Below, piece by piece: positions 1 through 8,570 of a DNA stretch of 64,000 bases. Below the pieces are notes generated by a model. That model did no database searches, was not told the DNA's origin, and saw only the letters and a list, made by a program, of their open reading frames with translations. Source of the stretch: Janthinobacterium sp. 61 (GTDB lineage Bacteria; Pseudomonadota; Gammaproteobacteria; Burkholderiales; Burkholderiaceae_D); NCBI RefSeq assembly GCF_002846335.1, contig NZ_PJMQ01000001.1, forward strand, positions 1,302,001-1,366,000, in the 5' to 3' direction. Position numbers and translations under genes: made by a program. Within the stretch, counting starts at the first letter, position 1; each line of letters opens with the position of its first letter.

Positions 1-2
1 AG

Positions 3-272
3 CGCATCGGCTTCACCATCAAGCCGGGCACGCATCCGGTGGTTCCCGTGATGCTGTTCGACGCCCCCGTGGCGCAGAAGTTCGCCGCCCGCCTGTATGA
101 ACTGGGCGTGCTGGTGACGGGTTTCTTCTACCCGGTCGTGCCGATGGGCCAGGCCCGTGTCCGCGTGCAACTGTCGGCTGCCCATACCCGTGAACAGCTG
201 GTGCAAGTGCTGGCCGCCTTCGAGCAGGCCGGCAAGGAACTCGGTCTGCTGACCACTACCACTACCAATTAA
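3..272 (+). CDS. kbl: 2-amino-3-ketobutyrate CoA ligase (glycine C-acetyltransferase), C-terminal part
   Basis: Only the last ~90 residues are present; the reading frame is open to the left edge. The enzyme is PLP-dependent and cleaves 2-amino-3-ketobutyrate with CoA to glycine and acetyl-CoA, the second step of threonine catabolism. The C-terminal stretch VTGFFYPVVPMGQARVRVQ followed by LSAAHT is the typical end of the family. The next gene, 20 nt downstream, is a threonine dehydrogenase, the first step of the same pathway, so the two form an operon. The catalytic lysine lies outside the window. Confidence 0.93.
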   Translation, partial: RIGFTIKPGTHPVVPVMLFDAPVAQKFAARLYELGVLVTGFFYPVVPMGQARVRVQLSAAHTREQLVQVLAAFEQAGKELGLLTTTTTN

Positions 273-292
273 CAAGAACCCAGGAAAATAGC

Positions 293-1258
293 ATGGAACG
301 CATCTTAGTCATAGGCGCAAACGGCCAAATCGGTAGTGAGTTGGTGGGCGCGCTGGCGCAGCAGCACGGCGCGGACAACGTCATCGCCAGCGACATCGGC
401 ACGAACAACCTTTACCAGGCCAAGCGCTATGCCCAGCTGAACGTGCTGGACAAGGACGGCCTGGCGAAAATCATCGCCGACGAAGGCATCACCCAGGTAT
501 ACCAGCTGGCGGCCATGCTGTCGGCCACGGGCGAGGCGGCGCCATTGAAAGCGTGGAGCCTGAACATGGATGGCTTGCTCAATATCCTGGAACTGGCGCG
601 CGAGCGGGGCGAAGCGGGCAAGCCGCTGCGCATCTTCTGGCCATCGTCGATTGCCGCATTTGGCCCGAACACGCCGCAGGTCAATACGCCGCAAATGACG
701 GTGATGGACCCGACGTCGATGTACGGCATCAGCAAGCTGGCCGGCGAACGCCTGTGCGAGTACTACTTCAACAAGTATGGCGTGGACGTGCGCAGCATCC
801 GCTACCCTGGCATCATCAGCTATAAATCGCCTCCGGGCGGCGGCACCACAGATTACGCCATCGCCATCTTCCATGCGGCCTTGCGCGGCGAACGCTACGA
901 CTGCTTCCTCGATGCGAACACCACCTTGCCGATGATTTACATGCCCGACGCCATCCGTGCCACCATCGAACTGATGGACGCGCCGGCTGCATCGATCCAG
1001 ATCCGTTCGTCCTACAATGTGGCCGGCGTGTCGTTCAATCCCGAGCAACTGGCGAAAGCCATCGTGCACATGGTGCCGGACTTCAAGATCAGCTACAAGC
1101 CGGACAGCCGTCAGGCCATCGCCGACAGCTGGCCGCAAAGCCTGGACGACAGCAAGGCCAGTGCCGACTGGGGCTGGAAGGCGCAGATCGGCGTCGAGCA
1201 GATGGTCACTGACATGCTGGCCAATGTCGATGCAGGGCAGCCGGCCAAGGCAGCCTGA
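293..1258 (+). CDS. SDR-type L-threonine 3-dehydrogenase (NAD-dependent epimerase/dehydratase family)
   Basis: A 321-residue extended short-chain dehydrogenase. The N-terminal nucleotide-binding motif GANGQIG is at residues 8-14, serines at 118-119, and the catalytic pair Y144 and K148 in YGISK. It most likely oxidises L-threonine to 2-amino-3-ketobutyrate with NAD+. The length and the RYPGIISYKSPPGGGTTDY segment fit the epimerase-like threonine dehydrogenases rather than the zinc-dependent Tdh of E. coli. The upstream kbl gene, which uses the product, supports this. The ATG follows a GAAAATA stretch with only a weak ribosome site. A sugar-nucleotide epimerase is the alternative but fits the context less well. 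Confidence 0.85.
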   Translation: MERILVIGANGQIGSELVGALAQQHGADNVIASDIGTNNLYQAKRYAQLNVLDKDGLAKIIADEGITQVYQLAAMLSATGEAAPLKAWSLNMDGLLNILELARERGEAGKPLRIFWPSSIAAFGPNTPQVNTPQMTVMDPTSMYGISKLAGERLCEYYFNKYGVDVRSIRYPGIISYKSPPGGGTTDYAIAIFHAALRGERYDCFLDANTTLPMIYMPDAIRATIELMDAPAASIQIRSSYNVAGVSFNPEQLAKAIVHMVPDFKISYKPDSRQAIADSWPQSLDDSKASADWGWKAQIGVEQMVTDMLANVDAGQPAKAA

Positions 1259-1306
1259 GTCCCACACAAGCATTCATAAAAACATACTAATATAAAGAGA
1301 CACTAC

Positions 1307-2707
1307 ATGGATATGAGCGTATTTGACCTGTTCAAGATCGGCATTGGGCCGTCGAGTTCCCATACTGTGGGGCCGATGGCGGCGGCGCGGCGTTTTCTGG
1401 TCGAATACGGTCCGCTGGACCAGGTAGTGGGCGTCGAGGCGGCCCTGTATGGCTCGCTGGCGCTGACGGGTGTGGGCCATGCGACGGACAAGGCCGTCAT
1501 TCTGGGTTTGATGGGTGAAACGCCGCAAGACGTCGCGCCCGATGCGGTCGACAGCAAGCTGGCCGCCATCGAGTCGGCCGGTGAAATCGCGCTGCTGGGC
1601 ACGCATGTAGTGCCGTTTACGGCGGCCACAGGCTTGATCTGGCACAAGAGCGAGTCCCTGCCCGAGCACCCGAACGGCATGCGCTTTACCTTGAAACTGG
1701 CGGACGGCAGCCGTGTCGACAAGGTGTATTACTCGATCGGCGGCGGTTTTATCCGCGAAGCGGGCGAGGCGCAGGCCGAAGCGGCCGTGGAGTCGGCCGC
1801 CAGCGCCAGAGTTGTGTTTCCGTTCGACACCATGGAGCAGTTGCTGGCGCATGGCGTGGAAAGCGGCCTGTCGATTCCGGAAATGCTGCGCGCCAACGAG
1901 TGCGTCAAGCGCAGCGACGAAGAATTGAATGCTGGGCTGGACCGCATCTGGCAGGTCATGCGCGACTGCATCGCGCACGGCCTGGAAACGACGGGTAACC
2001 TGCCGGGCGGCTTGAACGTCAAGCGCCGCGCCGCCAAACTATGGCGTCTGGCGCAAGAGGCGAAGGCGTCCGACAACCGCGCCAACGACTTGCCGCACGA
2101 CGCCGTGCACCTGGTCAGCCTGTACGCGATGGCTGTCAACGAAGAAAACGCTGCCGGCGGGCGCGTGGTGACGGCGCCGACCAACGGCGCCGCCGGCATC
2201 ATCCCGGCCGTGTTGCGCTATTACGCGCAGGATTGCCGCCCCAGCGACCCCGTGGGCGGCGTGCGCCGCTTCATGCTGACGGCAGCGGCCATTGGCATGT
2301 TGTGCAAACGCAATGCCTCGATCTCGGGCGCCGAAGTGGGTTGCCAGGGCGAAGTGGGCGTGGCCTGCGCCATGGCGGCTGCCGGCCTGGTGGCGGCCCT
2401 GGGCGGCACGAACGAACAAATCGAAAACGCGGCCGAAATCGGCATCGAGCACCACCTGGGCATGACCTGCGATCCTATCGGCGGCCTGGTGCAGATTCCC
2501 TGCATCGAGCGCAACGGCATGGGCGCCGTGAAAGCGATTACGGCCGCCTCGCTGGCGCTGAAGGGCGACGGCACGCATTTCGTCAGCCTCGACGAAGTCA
2601 TCGAAACCATGCGCCAGACAGGCGCGGATATGCAGGACAAGTACAAGGAAACGTCGCTGGGCGGCTTGGCCATTCACGTCATTACGGTGAACCACGCCGC
2701 TTGTTGA
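1307..2707 (+). CDS. sdaA: L-serine ammonia-lyase (serine deaminase), iron-sulfur type
   Basis: A 466-residue single-chain serine dehydratase that converts L-serine to pyruvate and ammonia using a [4Fe-4S] cluster. The N-terminus carries the hallmark IGIGPSSSHTVGPM of the beta-like domain. The C-terminal alpha-like domain contains GGRVVTAPTNGAAGIIPAV and the cysteines expected as cluster ligands (C in EVGCQGEVG, MTCDPIGG and QIPCIERN). An alternative ATG lies two codons in. It follows the threonine-catabolism genes by 48 nt, so glycine and serine carbon could be channelled to pyruvate from one transcription unit. No intrinsic terminator was seen; a dispersed inverted repeat follows. Confidence 0.95.
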   Translation: MDMSVFDLFKIGIGPSSSHTVGPMAAARRFLVEYGPLDQVVGVEAALYGSLALTGVGHATDKAVILGLMGETPQDVAPDAVDSKLAAIESAGEIALLGTHVVPFTAATGLIWHKSESLPEHPNGMRFTLKLADGSRVDKVYYSIGGGFIREAGEAQAEAAVESAASARVVFPFDTMEQLLAHGVESGLSIPEMLRANECVKRSDEELNAGLDRIWQVMRDCIAHGLETTGNLPGGLNVKRRAAKLWRLAQEAKASDNRANDLPHDAVHLVSLYAMAVNEENAAGGRVVTAPTNGAAGIIPAVLRYYAQDCRPSDPVGGVRRFMLTAAAIGMLCKRNASISGAEVGCQGEVGVACAMAAAGLVAALGGTNEQIENAAEIGIEHHLGMTCDPIGGLVQIPCIERNGMGAVKAITAASLALKGDGTHFVSLDEVIETMRQTGADMQDKYKETSLGGLAIHVITVNHAAC

Positions 2708-2723
2708 TGCGCTGGCGGTGGTG

Positions 2724-2806
2724 TCGGATTACGCGCGCAGCGCTAATCCGACCTCCGATACGCCACGGTCGGCGTAGGTCGGCTTAGCCCGCAGGGCGTA
2801 AGCCGA
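2724..2806. repeat. Dispersed inverted repeat pair, family A
   Basis: Two imperfect hairpins lie back to back between the convergent 3' ends of sdaA and the AAA ATPase gene. The first has arms TCGGATTAC and CTAATCCGA (2724-2751); the second has arms TCGGCTTA and TAAGCCGA (2779-2806). The same core recurs at 30107-30190 and 37631-37665. The structure is REP-like. Confidence 0.7.
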
Positions 2807-2829
2807 CATCACCACCTCAGCCACCAACT

Positions 2830-3573
2830 TCACTCCTCCTCAAACAGCTGCTCCAGCCTTCTCGGGTAGTGATTCAAAAAATCGCGCGTCACGGCATAGT
2901 GTTCCGTATCCTCATACGCCACTTCGTGGATGCCGCCGCCCGTAAACATCAGGATTTTCGCGTTCGGGTAGGCCAATAAAATCGGCGAGTGGGTGGCGAT
3001 GATCAGCTGCGAGTCGTCCTGCACCAGCTGGTGGATCACGGACAAGGCCGCCATCTGACGGCTGGGCGACAGGGCCGCCTCGGGCTCGTCCAGCAGATAC
3101 AGACCCTTGCCCCGCAGCTTGTTGATCAAGGTCGCCATGAACGCTTCGCCGTGCGATTGCGCGTGCAGTGACTTGCCGCCATAGCTTTGCAGGTATTCCG
3201 GCGGCATCTCGTCCATGTAGGTGGCGACGTTGAAAAAGCTCTCGGCGCGCAAAAAATAACTGTCATCGGGCTTCTTGTAACTCTTGCTCAGACGCAAGTG
3301 CGCGTGCAAGCCCGATTCCTCGTCCGATGGCAGGGCGATGCGCACATTGCGCGTGCCGCCATCCTTGCCGAAGCCCAGCGCCACGGCCAGCGCTTCGAGC
3401 ATGGTCGACTTGCCGCTGCCATTCTCGCCGACGAAAAACGTCACGTCGCGGTGGAAGTCCATGTGCACGAAGTCACGGATGGCGGGGATGGTGAATGGAT
3501 AGTGGTCCAGGTCGACGACGGCGTCGGTGCGCAGCGTGGCGCTTTGCAGATACGGTTTTTTACTCAGCGACAT
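2830..3573 (-). CDS. AAA-type ATPase with ABC/SMC-like fold, function unknown
   Basis: About 247 residues. Walker A GENGSGKST lies near the N-terminus, a signature-like stretch SHGEAFMATL in the middle, Walker B LYLLDEPEAALSP after it, and the switch histidine in IIATHSPILLAYP. This is the COG3910-type stand-alone ATPase related to RecF/SMC heads and ABC NTPases, with no transporter partner. The reading frame extends to a TTG at 3609. I chose the ATG at 3573 because MSLSKKPYLQS is the usual beginning of such proteins; the ATG at 3585 is also possible. It is convergent with sdaA. A function cannot be deduced. Confidence 0.8.
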   Translation of the reverse strand: MSLSKKPYLQSATLRTDAVVDLDHYPFTIPAIRDFVHMDFHRDVTFFVGENGSGKSTMLEALAVALGFGKDGGTRNVRIALPSDEESGLHAHLRLSKSYKKPDDSYFLRAESFFNVATYMDEMPPEYLQSYGGKSLHAQSHGEAFMATLINKLRGKGLYLLDEPEAALSPSRQMAALSVIHQLVQDDSQLIIATHSPILLAYPNAKILMFTGGGIHEVAYEDTEHYAVTRDFLNHYPRRLEQLFEEE

Positions 3574-3776
3574 GGCCTGTTCCATGAATGGCCGCAATTC
3601 GGCCGACAAACACCAGTGTGGCGCAAATCAGGCGCGTACGCCAGTATGCGAGCCCTACTTTACGCGGGGCGTTGATCTCGCCATAGAAAATTTCCAAAGT
3701 GCAATGGTTCTAGCTCTGCCGGGCGCTGCTGTTTGACAACAGATGCGGAGGGCAGGACGGCTGTGTTCGCAGGCGA

Positions 3777-3806
3777 TTCGCCTTGGGGAGCGGCTGGCAC
3801 TATAAT
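3777..3806 (+). promoter_or_regulatory. Putative sigma-70 promoter of thrC
   Basis: A perfect TATAAT at 3801-3806 lies 55 nt before the thrC start codon. The best -35 at an 18-nt spacing is TTCGCC (3777-3782), which matches only three of six consensus bases. Confidence 0.5.
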
Positions 3807-3860
3807 ATCCGCTGCCATTCATGATCAACCGCACTCAGCTCAACTGGACTCTTCAAATCT

Positions 3861-5357
3861 ATGCATTACGTGTCTACCCGCGCTGATAAAGCGCCTTTGC
3901 AGTCGCAACAGTCATCTTTGCAGCAATTTTCCGACATCCTCCTGGGCGGCCTGGCCCCCGATGGCGGACTGTATCTCCCAGAACACTACCCGCAAGTCAC
4001 TGGTGCCGAGCTCAATGCCTGGCGCACATTGTCGTATGCCGACCTGGCATTCGAAATCCTGAAGAAGTTCGCCACCGATATCCCGGCCGCGGACCTGAAG
4101 GCACTGACGGCGAAAACCTATACCAAGGCAGTTTACAAGAACGCCCGCGCCGGCGAAAACGCGGCCGACATCACGCCGCTGCGCGTGCTCGAAGAAAACG
4201 TCGTCAAGGGCGGCCAGACCACCCTGATGCTGCAGGCGCTGTCGAACGGCCCGACCCTGGCCTTCAAGGACATGGCCATGCAGCTGCTGGGCAACCTGTT
4301 CGAATATACCCTGGCCAAGCAAGATGCCGAGCTCAATATCTTCGGCGCCACGTCCGGCGACACGGGCAGCGCGGCTGAATACGCGATGCGCGGCAAGAAG
4401 GGCATCCGCGTCTTCATGTTGTCGCCGCACAAGAAAATGAGCGCCTTCCAGACGGCGCAGATGTTCAGCCTGCAAGATCCGAACATCGTCAACATCGCCG
4501 TCAAAGGCGTGTTCGACGACTGCCAGGATATGGTCAAGGCCGTGTCGAACGATTTGCCGTTCAAGGCGAAACAGAAAATCGGCACCGTCAATTCCATCAA
4601 CTGGGCTAGAGTCGTGGCGCAAGTCGTGTATTACTTCCGCGGCTACCTGGCGGCCACCACCAGCAATGAGCAAAAAGTGTCGTTCACGGTGCCGTCTGGC
4701 AACTTTGGCAATATCTGCGCCGGCCATATCGCCCGCATGATGGGGCTGCCGATCTCGAAACTGGTGGCGGCGACGAATGAAAACGACGTGCTCGACGAAT
4801 TCTTCCGCACGGGTGTGTACCGTGTGCGCAAGTCGGCCGAAACCTACCATACGAGCAGCCCGTCGATGGATATCTCGAAAGCGTCGAACTTCGAGCGTTT
4901 CGTCTACGACCTGGTGGGCCGCGACAGCGAGCGCGTGCGCGCGCTGTTTGCCAAAGTGGAAACGCACGGCGGTTTTGACTTGTCCGGCAAGCCTGGCAGC
5001 GATGGCGACGAGTTCAAGCTGGTGGCAAAATATGGTTTCAAATCTGGCAAGTCCACGCACCGGGACCGCCTCGACACCATCCGCGACGTGGCCGACGACT
5101 ACGGCATCACCATCGACACGCACACTGCCGACGGCATCAAGGTGGCGCGCGAGCACCTGGAGCCGAACGTGCCGATGATCGTGCTGGAAACGGCGCTGGC
5201 GGCCAAGTTCAACGAAACCATCCTCGAGGCGCTGGGCGTCGACGCCGAGCGCCCGGCCGGCTTCGAAAACATCGAGGACTTGCCGCAAAAGTTCGACGTG
5301 ATGGATGCCGACGTCGAGAAAATGAAGGCGTACATCGCCGCCAACACGGGACTGTGA
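3861..5357 (+). CDS. thrC: Threonine synthase
   Basis: A 498-residue PLP enzyme (fold type II) that converts O-phospho-homoserine to L-threonine. It starts MHYVSTRADKAPL, and the PLP-lysine motif is LAFKDMAMQ. Phosphate-cup residues sit in GATSGDTGSAAEYA and the glycine-rich loop in VPSGNFGNICAG. The length fits the longer class of bacterial and fungal threonine synthases. The stop codon overlaps the moeA start by one base (TGATG), so the genes are translationally coupled. The ATG lacks a strong Shine-Dalgarno sequence. Confidence 0.96.
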   Translation: MHYVSTRADKAPLQSQQSSLQQFSDILLGGLAPDGGLYLPEHYPQVTGAELNAWRTLSYADLAFEILKKFATDIPAADLKALTAKTYTKAVYKNARAGENAADITPLRVLEENVVKGGQTTLMLQALSNGPTLAFKDMAMQLLGNLFEYTLAKQDAELNIFGATSGDTGSAAEYAMRGKKGIRVFMLSPHKKMSAFQTAQMFSLQDPNIVNIAVKGVFDDCQDMVKAVSNDLPFKAKQKIGTVNSINWARVVAQVVYYFRGYLAATTSNEQKVSFTVPSGNFGNICAGHIARMMGLPISKLVAATNENDVLDEFFRTGVYRVRKSAETYHTSSPSMDISKASNFERFVYDLVGRDSERVRALFAKVETHGGFDLSGKPGSDGDEFKLVAKYGFKSGKSTHRDRLDTIRDVADDYGITIDTHTADGIKVAREHLEPNVPMIVLETALAAKFNETILEALGVDAERPAGFENIEDLPQKFDVMDADVEKMKAYIAANTGL

Positions 5358-6583
5358 TGACAGACGCCAGCACTGTACGCAAGCCGATGCTGTCGGTGGC
5401 CGAGGCGCAAGCCTTCATGCTGGGCGCGGCGCGTCCGGTGGCCGAGGTGGAGCATATTGACACCATGCGCGCCAATGGCCGCGTGCTGGCGACGGCGCAA
5501 ACGTCGACCCTGAACGTGCCCGAACGCGACAACACGCAAATGGATGGCTACGCCGTGCGCGCGCAGGATTGCGCCAGCGGCGCGGCCATGCTGGCCGTGT
5601 CGCAGCGCATCGCGGCTGGCCACGTGGGCCAGCCCCTGCAGCCGGGGACGGCGGCGCGCATCTTTACGGGCGCCTTGCTCCCGGACGGCGCCGATTGCGT
5701 GGTGATGCAGGAGCAGTGCACCTTGCTTGAGGGCGTGGTGACGGTGAATCACGTGCCGCAGGCGGGTGAATGGGTGCGCCGCCAGGGCGAAGATATCCGC
5801 GCCGGCGGCGAGATCCTCGGTGCGGGGCGGCGCCTGCGCAGCCAGGAAATGGGCCTGGCTGCCTCCGTGGGCCTGGCCCAGGTGCCCGTGCTGCGCAAGC
5901 TGCGCGTCGCCGTCTTCTTTACGGGCGATGAACTGGCCATGCCCGGTGAACCCTTGGCGCCGGGCGCCGTCTACAACTCGAACCGGTTTACCCTGCGCGG
6001 CCTGCTGGAAAACCTCGGCTGCGAGATCACGGACCTGGGCATCGTTCCTGATAGCCTGGAGGCCACGCGCGCCGTGCTGCGTCGGGCTGCCCAGGGCAAT
6101 GATTTGATCATCACCTCGGGCGGCGTGTCCGTGGGCGAGGAAGACCATATCAAGCCGGCCGTGGAAGCGGAAGGGCGGCTGAACATGTGGCAGATTGCCG
6201 TCAAGCCGGGCAAACCGCTGGCGTTTGGCGAAGTGCAGGATGCGTTCTTTGTCGGCCTGCCCGGCAATCCCGTGTCCAGCTTCGTTACCTTCCTGCTGTT
6301 CGTGCGTCCGTTCATCCTGCGCCTGCAGGGCGTGGCGGGCAATCTGGCGCCTCGCAGCTACAGGCTGCCGGCTGCGTTTGAACGCCTGAAGGCGGACAGG
6401 CGCAACGAGTTTTTGCGCGCCAGGATCAATGAGGAGGGCGAACTGGAACTGTTTGCCAACCAGAGTTCGGGCGTGCTGACGTCCACCGTGTGGGGTGACG
6501 GCTTGATCGATTGCCCGCCGGGGCTGTCGATCGCGCGCGGCGACATGCTGCGCTTTATCCCGTTTAACGAATTGCTGTACTAA
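5357..6583 (+). CDS. moeA: Molybdopterin molybdenumtransferase
   Basis: A 408-residue protein that inserts molybdate into adenylylated molybdopterin at the end of molybdenum-cofactor synthesis. The N-terminal MoeA domain contains NVPERDNTQMDGYAV; the central MoCF-binding domain carries SGGVSVGEEDHIK and PGKPLAFG; a C-terminal beta-barrel domain IV follows. A GTG one codon upstream (5354) is an alternative start. The ATG shares its A with the thrC stop, and moaD follows 11 nt downstream. Confidence 0.94.
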   Translation: MTDASTVRKPMLSVAEAQAFMLGAARPVAEVEHIDTMRANGRVLATAQTSTLNVPERDNTQMDGYAVRAQDCASGAAMLAVSQRIAAGHVGQPLQPGTAARIFTGALLPDGADCVVMQEQCTLLEGVVTVNHVPQAGEWVRRQGEDIRAGGEILGAGRRLRSQEMGLAASVGLAQVPVLRKLRVAVFFTGDELAMPGEPLAPGAVYNSNRFTLRGLLENLGCEITDLGIVPDSLEATRAVLRRAAQGNDLIITSGGVSVGEEDHIKPAVEAEGRLNMWQIAVKPGKPLAFGEVQDAFFVGLPGNPVSSFVTFLLFVRPFILRLQGVAGNLAPRSYRLPAAFERLKADRRNEFLRARINEEGELELFANQSSGVLTSTVWGDGLIDCPPGLSIARGDMLRFIPFNELLY

Positions 6584-6594
6584 GGGAAGTATCG

Positions 6595-6849
6595 ATGAAG
6601 ATCAATCTGCGTTTTTTCGCCAGCGTGCGCGAGCTGGTGGGCACGGGCCAGGAAGTGCTGGAGGTGGCCGGGCCGCTGACGGTGGGCGAGGTGAGAACCC
6701 TGCTGATCGCCCGCGGCGGCAACTGGGAATATGCGCTGGCGCAGGGCCGTGCGCTGCGCATGGCGCATAATCAGGTGATGTGCGATGCCGATACCGTGAT
6801 TGCGGAAGGCGATGAAGTGGCATTCTTCCCGCCCGTGACGGGTGGCTGA
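6595..6849 (+). CDS. moaD: Molybdopterin synthase small subunit
   Basis: An 84-residue ubiquitin-like sulfur carrier. It ends in the obligatory Gly-Gly (FFPPVTGG), which is adenylylated and thiocarboxylated before donating sulfur to precursor Z in the MoaD-MoaE complex. It follows moeA by 11 nt. A strong terminator comes 18 nt after the stop codon and no moaE gene follows, so the large subunit must be encoded elsewhere. Confidence 0.93.
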   Translation: MKINLRFFASVRELVGTGQEVLEVAGPLTVGEVRTLLIARGGNWEYALAQGRALRMAHNQVMCDADTVIAEGDEVAFFPPVTGG

Positions 6850-6867
6850 TCGGGCTTGCCCAAATGA

Positions 6868-6898
6868 AACGGCCACTTCATCGAAGTGGCCGTTTTTT
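6868..6898. terminator. Intrinsic terminator after moaD
   Basis: A 12-bp perfect stem AACGGCCACTTC / GAAGTGGCCGTT with a 3-nt loop, followed by TTTTTT. The left flank is A-rich, so it may also serve the gene ending at 6898 on the other strand. Confidence 0.9.
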
Positions 6899-7140
6899 CA
6901 TGAGGACTTGGTTTTCGGCTTGCTGGCCGGTGTATCGCTGCAGGTGGCGCAGGCGATGGCTTTCTTGTAGCGCCAGTATTTCGAGCCGATGAAGATGGCC
7001 GACGCCACCAGCGACCAGGCCAGGGCACTGAGGATATCGGCCTGGCTGGTCGTGCCCTTGCTGTACTCGACCACTGAAAGGATGATGAATAAAATCGAGC
7101 TGGCCAGCAGATAGCGGGAAATCCAGAATCCTGCACCCAT
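6898..7140 (-). CDS. Small membrane protein, unknown function
   Basis: An 80-residue protein starting MGAGFWISRYLL, with two hydrophobic segments (about residues 8-22 and 37-53) and a basic, cysteine-containing tail (ACATCSDTPASKPKTKSS). The start was chosen because an AAGAGGAG ribosome site sits 5-6 nt upstream of this ATG. It is convergent with moaD and shares the terminator region. I do not recognise the family. Confidence 0.6.
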   Translation of the reverse strand: MGAGFWISRYLLASSILFIILSVVEYSKGTTSQADILSALAWSLVASAIFIGSKYWRYKKAIACATCSDTPASKPKTKSS

Positions 7141-7295
7141 GTGTTTCTCCTCTTGTCGTCTCATTGTCTCGTGAAGTCAAAGTACTGATCGCTACAGCAT
7201 GTCCGCGCAGTATGCATCATTTTTCGGCATTATTGCCATCCCCTGGCCTTATCTCGACTAAAATGCCGGGGTTTTCAGCGTCTTCCCTGCTTGCC

Positions 7296-8537
7296 ATGAC
7301 CAACTCCAGTTCCCCTCCGTTTCACATCGCCGTCATCGGCGGCGGCCCCGCCGGCCTGATGGCCGCACAGGCGGCCGCCGACCAGGGCGCGCAGGTGGAA
7401 TTGTTCGACGCCATGCCGTCCGTCGGCCGCAAATTCCTGCTGGCTGGGCGCGGAGGCATGAATATCACGCACGCGGAAGGCTATCAGGCCTTTGTCTCGC
7501 GCTACGCCAGGCAGGCCAGCCGCCTGAAACCGGCGCTGGACCAGTTTGGCCCGCAGAGGGTGCGCGATTGGGTACACAGCCTGGGCGTGGACACCTTCGT
7601 CGGCTCATCGAACCGCGTCTTCCCCACCGATATGAAGGCCGCACCCTTGCTGCGCGCATGGCTGCACCGCTTGCGCGAAGCGGGCGTGCAATTTCACATG
7701 CGCCACCGCTGGACGGGCTGGCAGGACGGCCAGCTGGCCTTCGCCACGCCGGACGGCGAACGCCTGCGCTCCTTCGACGCCGTGATCCTGGCGCTGGGTG
7801 GCGGCAGCTGGGCGCGCCTCGGTTCCGATGGTGCCTGGGTGCCTTTGCTGCAAGGGCAGGGCGTGGCCGTGGCAGCGCTGGCACCGGCCAATTGCGGCTT
7901 CGACGTGGACTGGAGCGAATATTTCAGCAGCCGTTACGCGGGCGAGCACCTGGCCACGGTGGCCATCACGGCGCATGACATCGACGGCCTAACTGTCAAG
8001 CGCCAGGGGCAGTGCGTCATCACGGCCGGCGGCGTCGAAGGCGGCCTGATTTATGCGCTGTCGGCCGCACTGCGCGAGCAGATCGCCGCTGAGGGTCACA
8101 CCACCATCTGGCTGGACCTGGCGCCCGACCACAGCCATGAGCGGGTGTTCGAGGAAGTCACGCGCCCGCGTGGCGCCCGTTCCATGTCCAGCCATCTGCA
8201 AAGCCGGCTGGGCATCAAGGGCGTGAAATCGGGCTTGCTGCGCGAATGCCTGGGCGCGGCAGACTTTGCCGACGAGGCCAGGCTGGCTGCCGCCATCAAG
8301 CTGCTGCCCGTCACTTTGCAGCGCCCGCGCCCCATCGATGAAGCCATCAGCAGCGCCGGCGGCGTGGTCTTCGATGGCATCGACGGCTGCATGCTGCGCG
8401 CCATGCCGGGCGTGTTTGTCGCCGGTGAAATGGTGGACTGGGAAGCGCCCACGGGCGGCTACCTGCTGACGGCCTGCCTGGCGCAAGGCAAGGCGGCCGG
8501 CGAGCAGGCGGTCAGTTGGCTGGAAGGGAATTCTTGA
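7296..8537 (+). CDS. FAD/NAD(P)-dependent flavoprotein, HI0933/TIGR03862-like
   Basis: 413 residues. An N-terminal Rossmann motif IAVIGGGPAGLMAAQAA binds FAD, followed by GRKFLLAGRGGMNITHAE, typical of the HI0933-like (BaiN/RdsA-type) flavoproteins. The C-terminal GVFVAGEMVDWEAPTGGYLL closes the FAD site. The substrate is unknown; relatives have been annotated as uncharacterised oxidoreductases or 3-dehydro-bile-acid reductases. The open frame begins at 7164, but the ATG at 7296 places the Rossmann motif near the N-terminus. No clear ribosome site was seen. Confidence 0.85.
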   Translation: MTNSSSPPFHIAVIGGGPAGLMAAQAAADQGAQVELFDAMPSVGRKFLLAGRGGMNITHAEGYQAFVSRYARQASRLKPALDQFGPQRVRDWVHSLGVDTFVGSSNRVFPTDMKAAPLLRAWLHRLREAGVQFHMRHRWTGWQDGQLAFATPDGERLRSFDAVILALGGGSWARLGSDGAWVPLLQGQGVAVAALAPANCGFDVDWSEYFSSRYAGEHLATVAITAHDIDGLTVKRQGQCVITAGGVEGGLIYALSAALREQIAAEGHTTIWLDLAPDHSHERVFEEVTRPRGARSMSSHLQSRLGIKGVKSGLLRECLGAADFADEARLAAAIKLLPVTLQRPRPIDEAISSAGGVVFDGIDGCMLRAMPGVFVAGEMVDWEAPTGGYLLTACLAQGKAAGEQAVSWLEGNS

Positions 8538-8570
8538 AATTACAACAGCATTTGATCATTCACGCCATCA

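Noticed and set aside
7164..7295. Upstream extension of the flavoprotein gene
   Set aside because: It would place 44 atypical residues before the FAD motif and overlaps the promoter of the divergent small gene.
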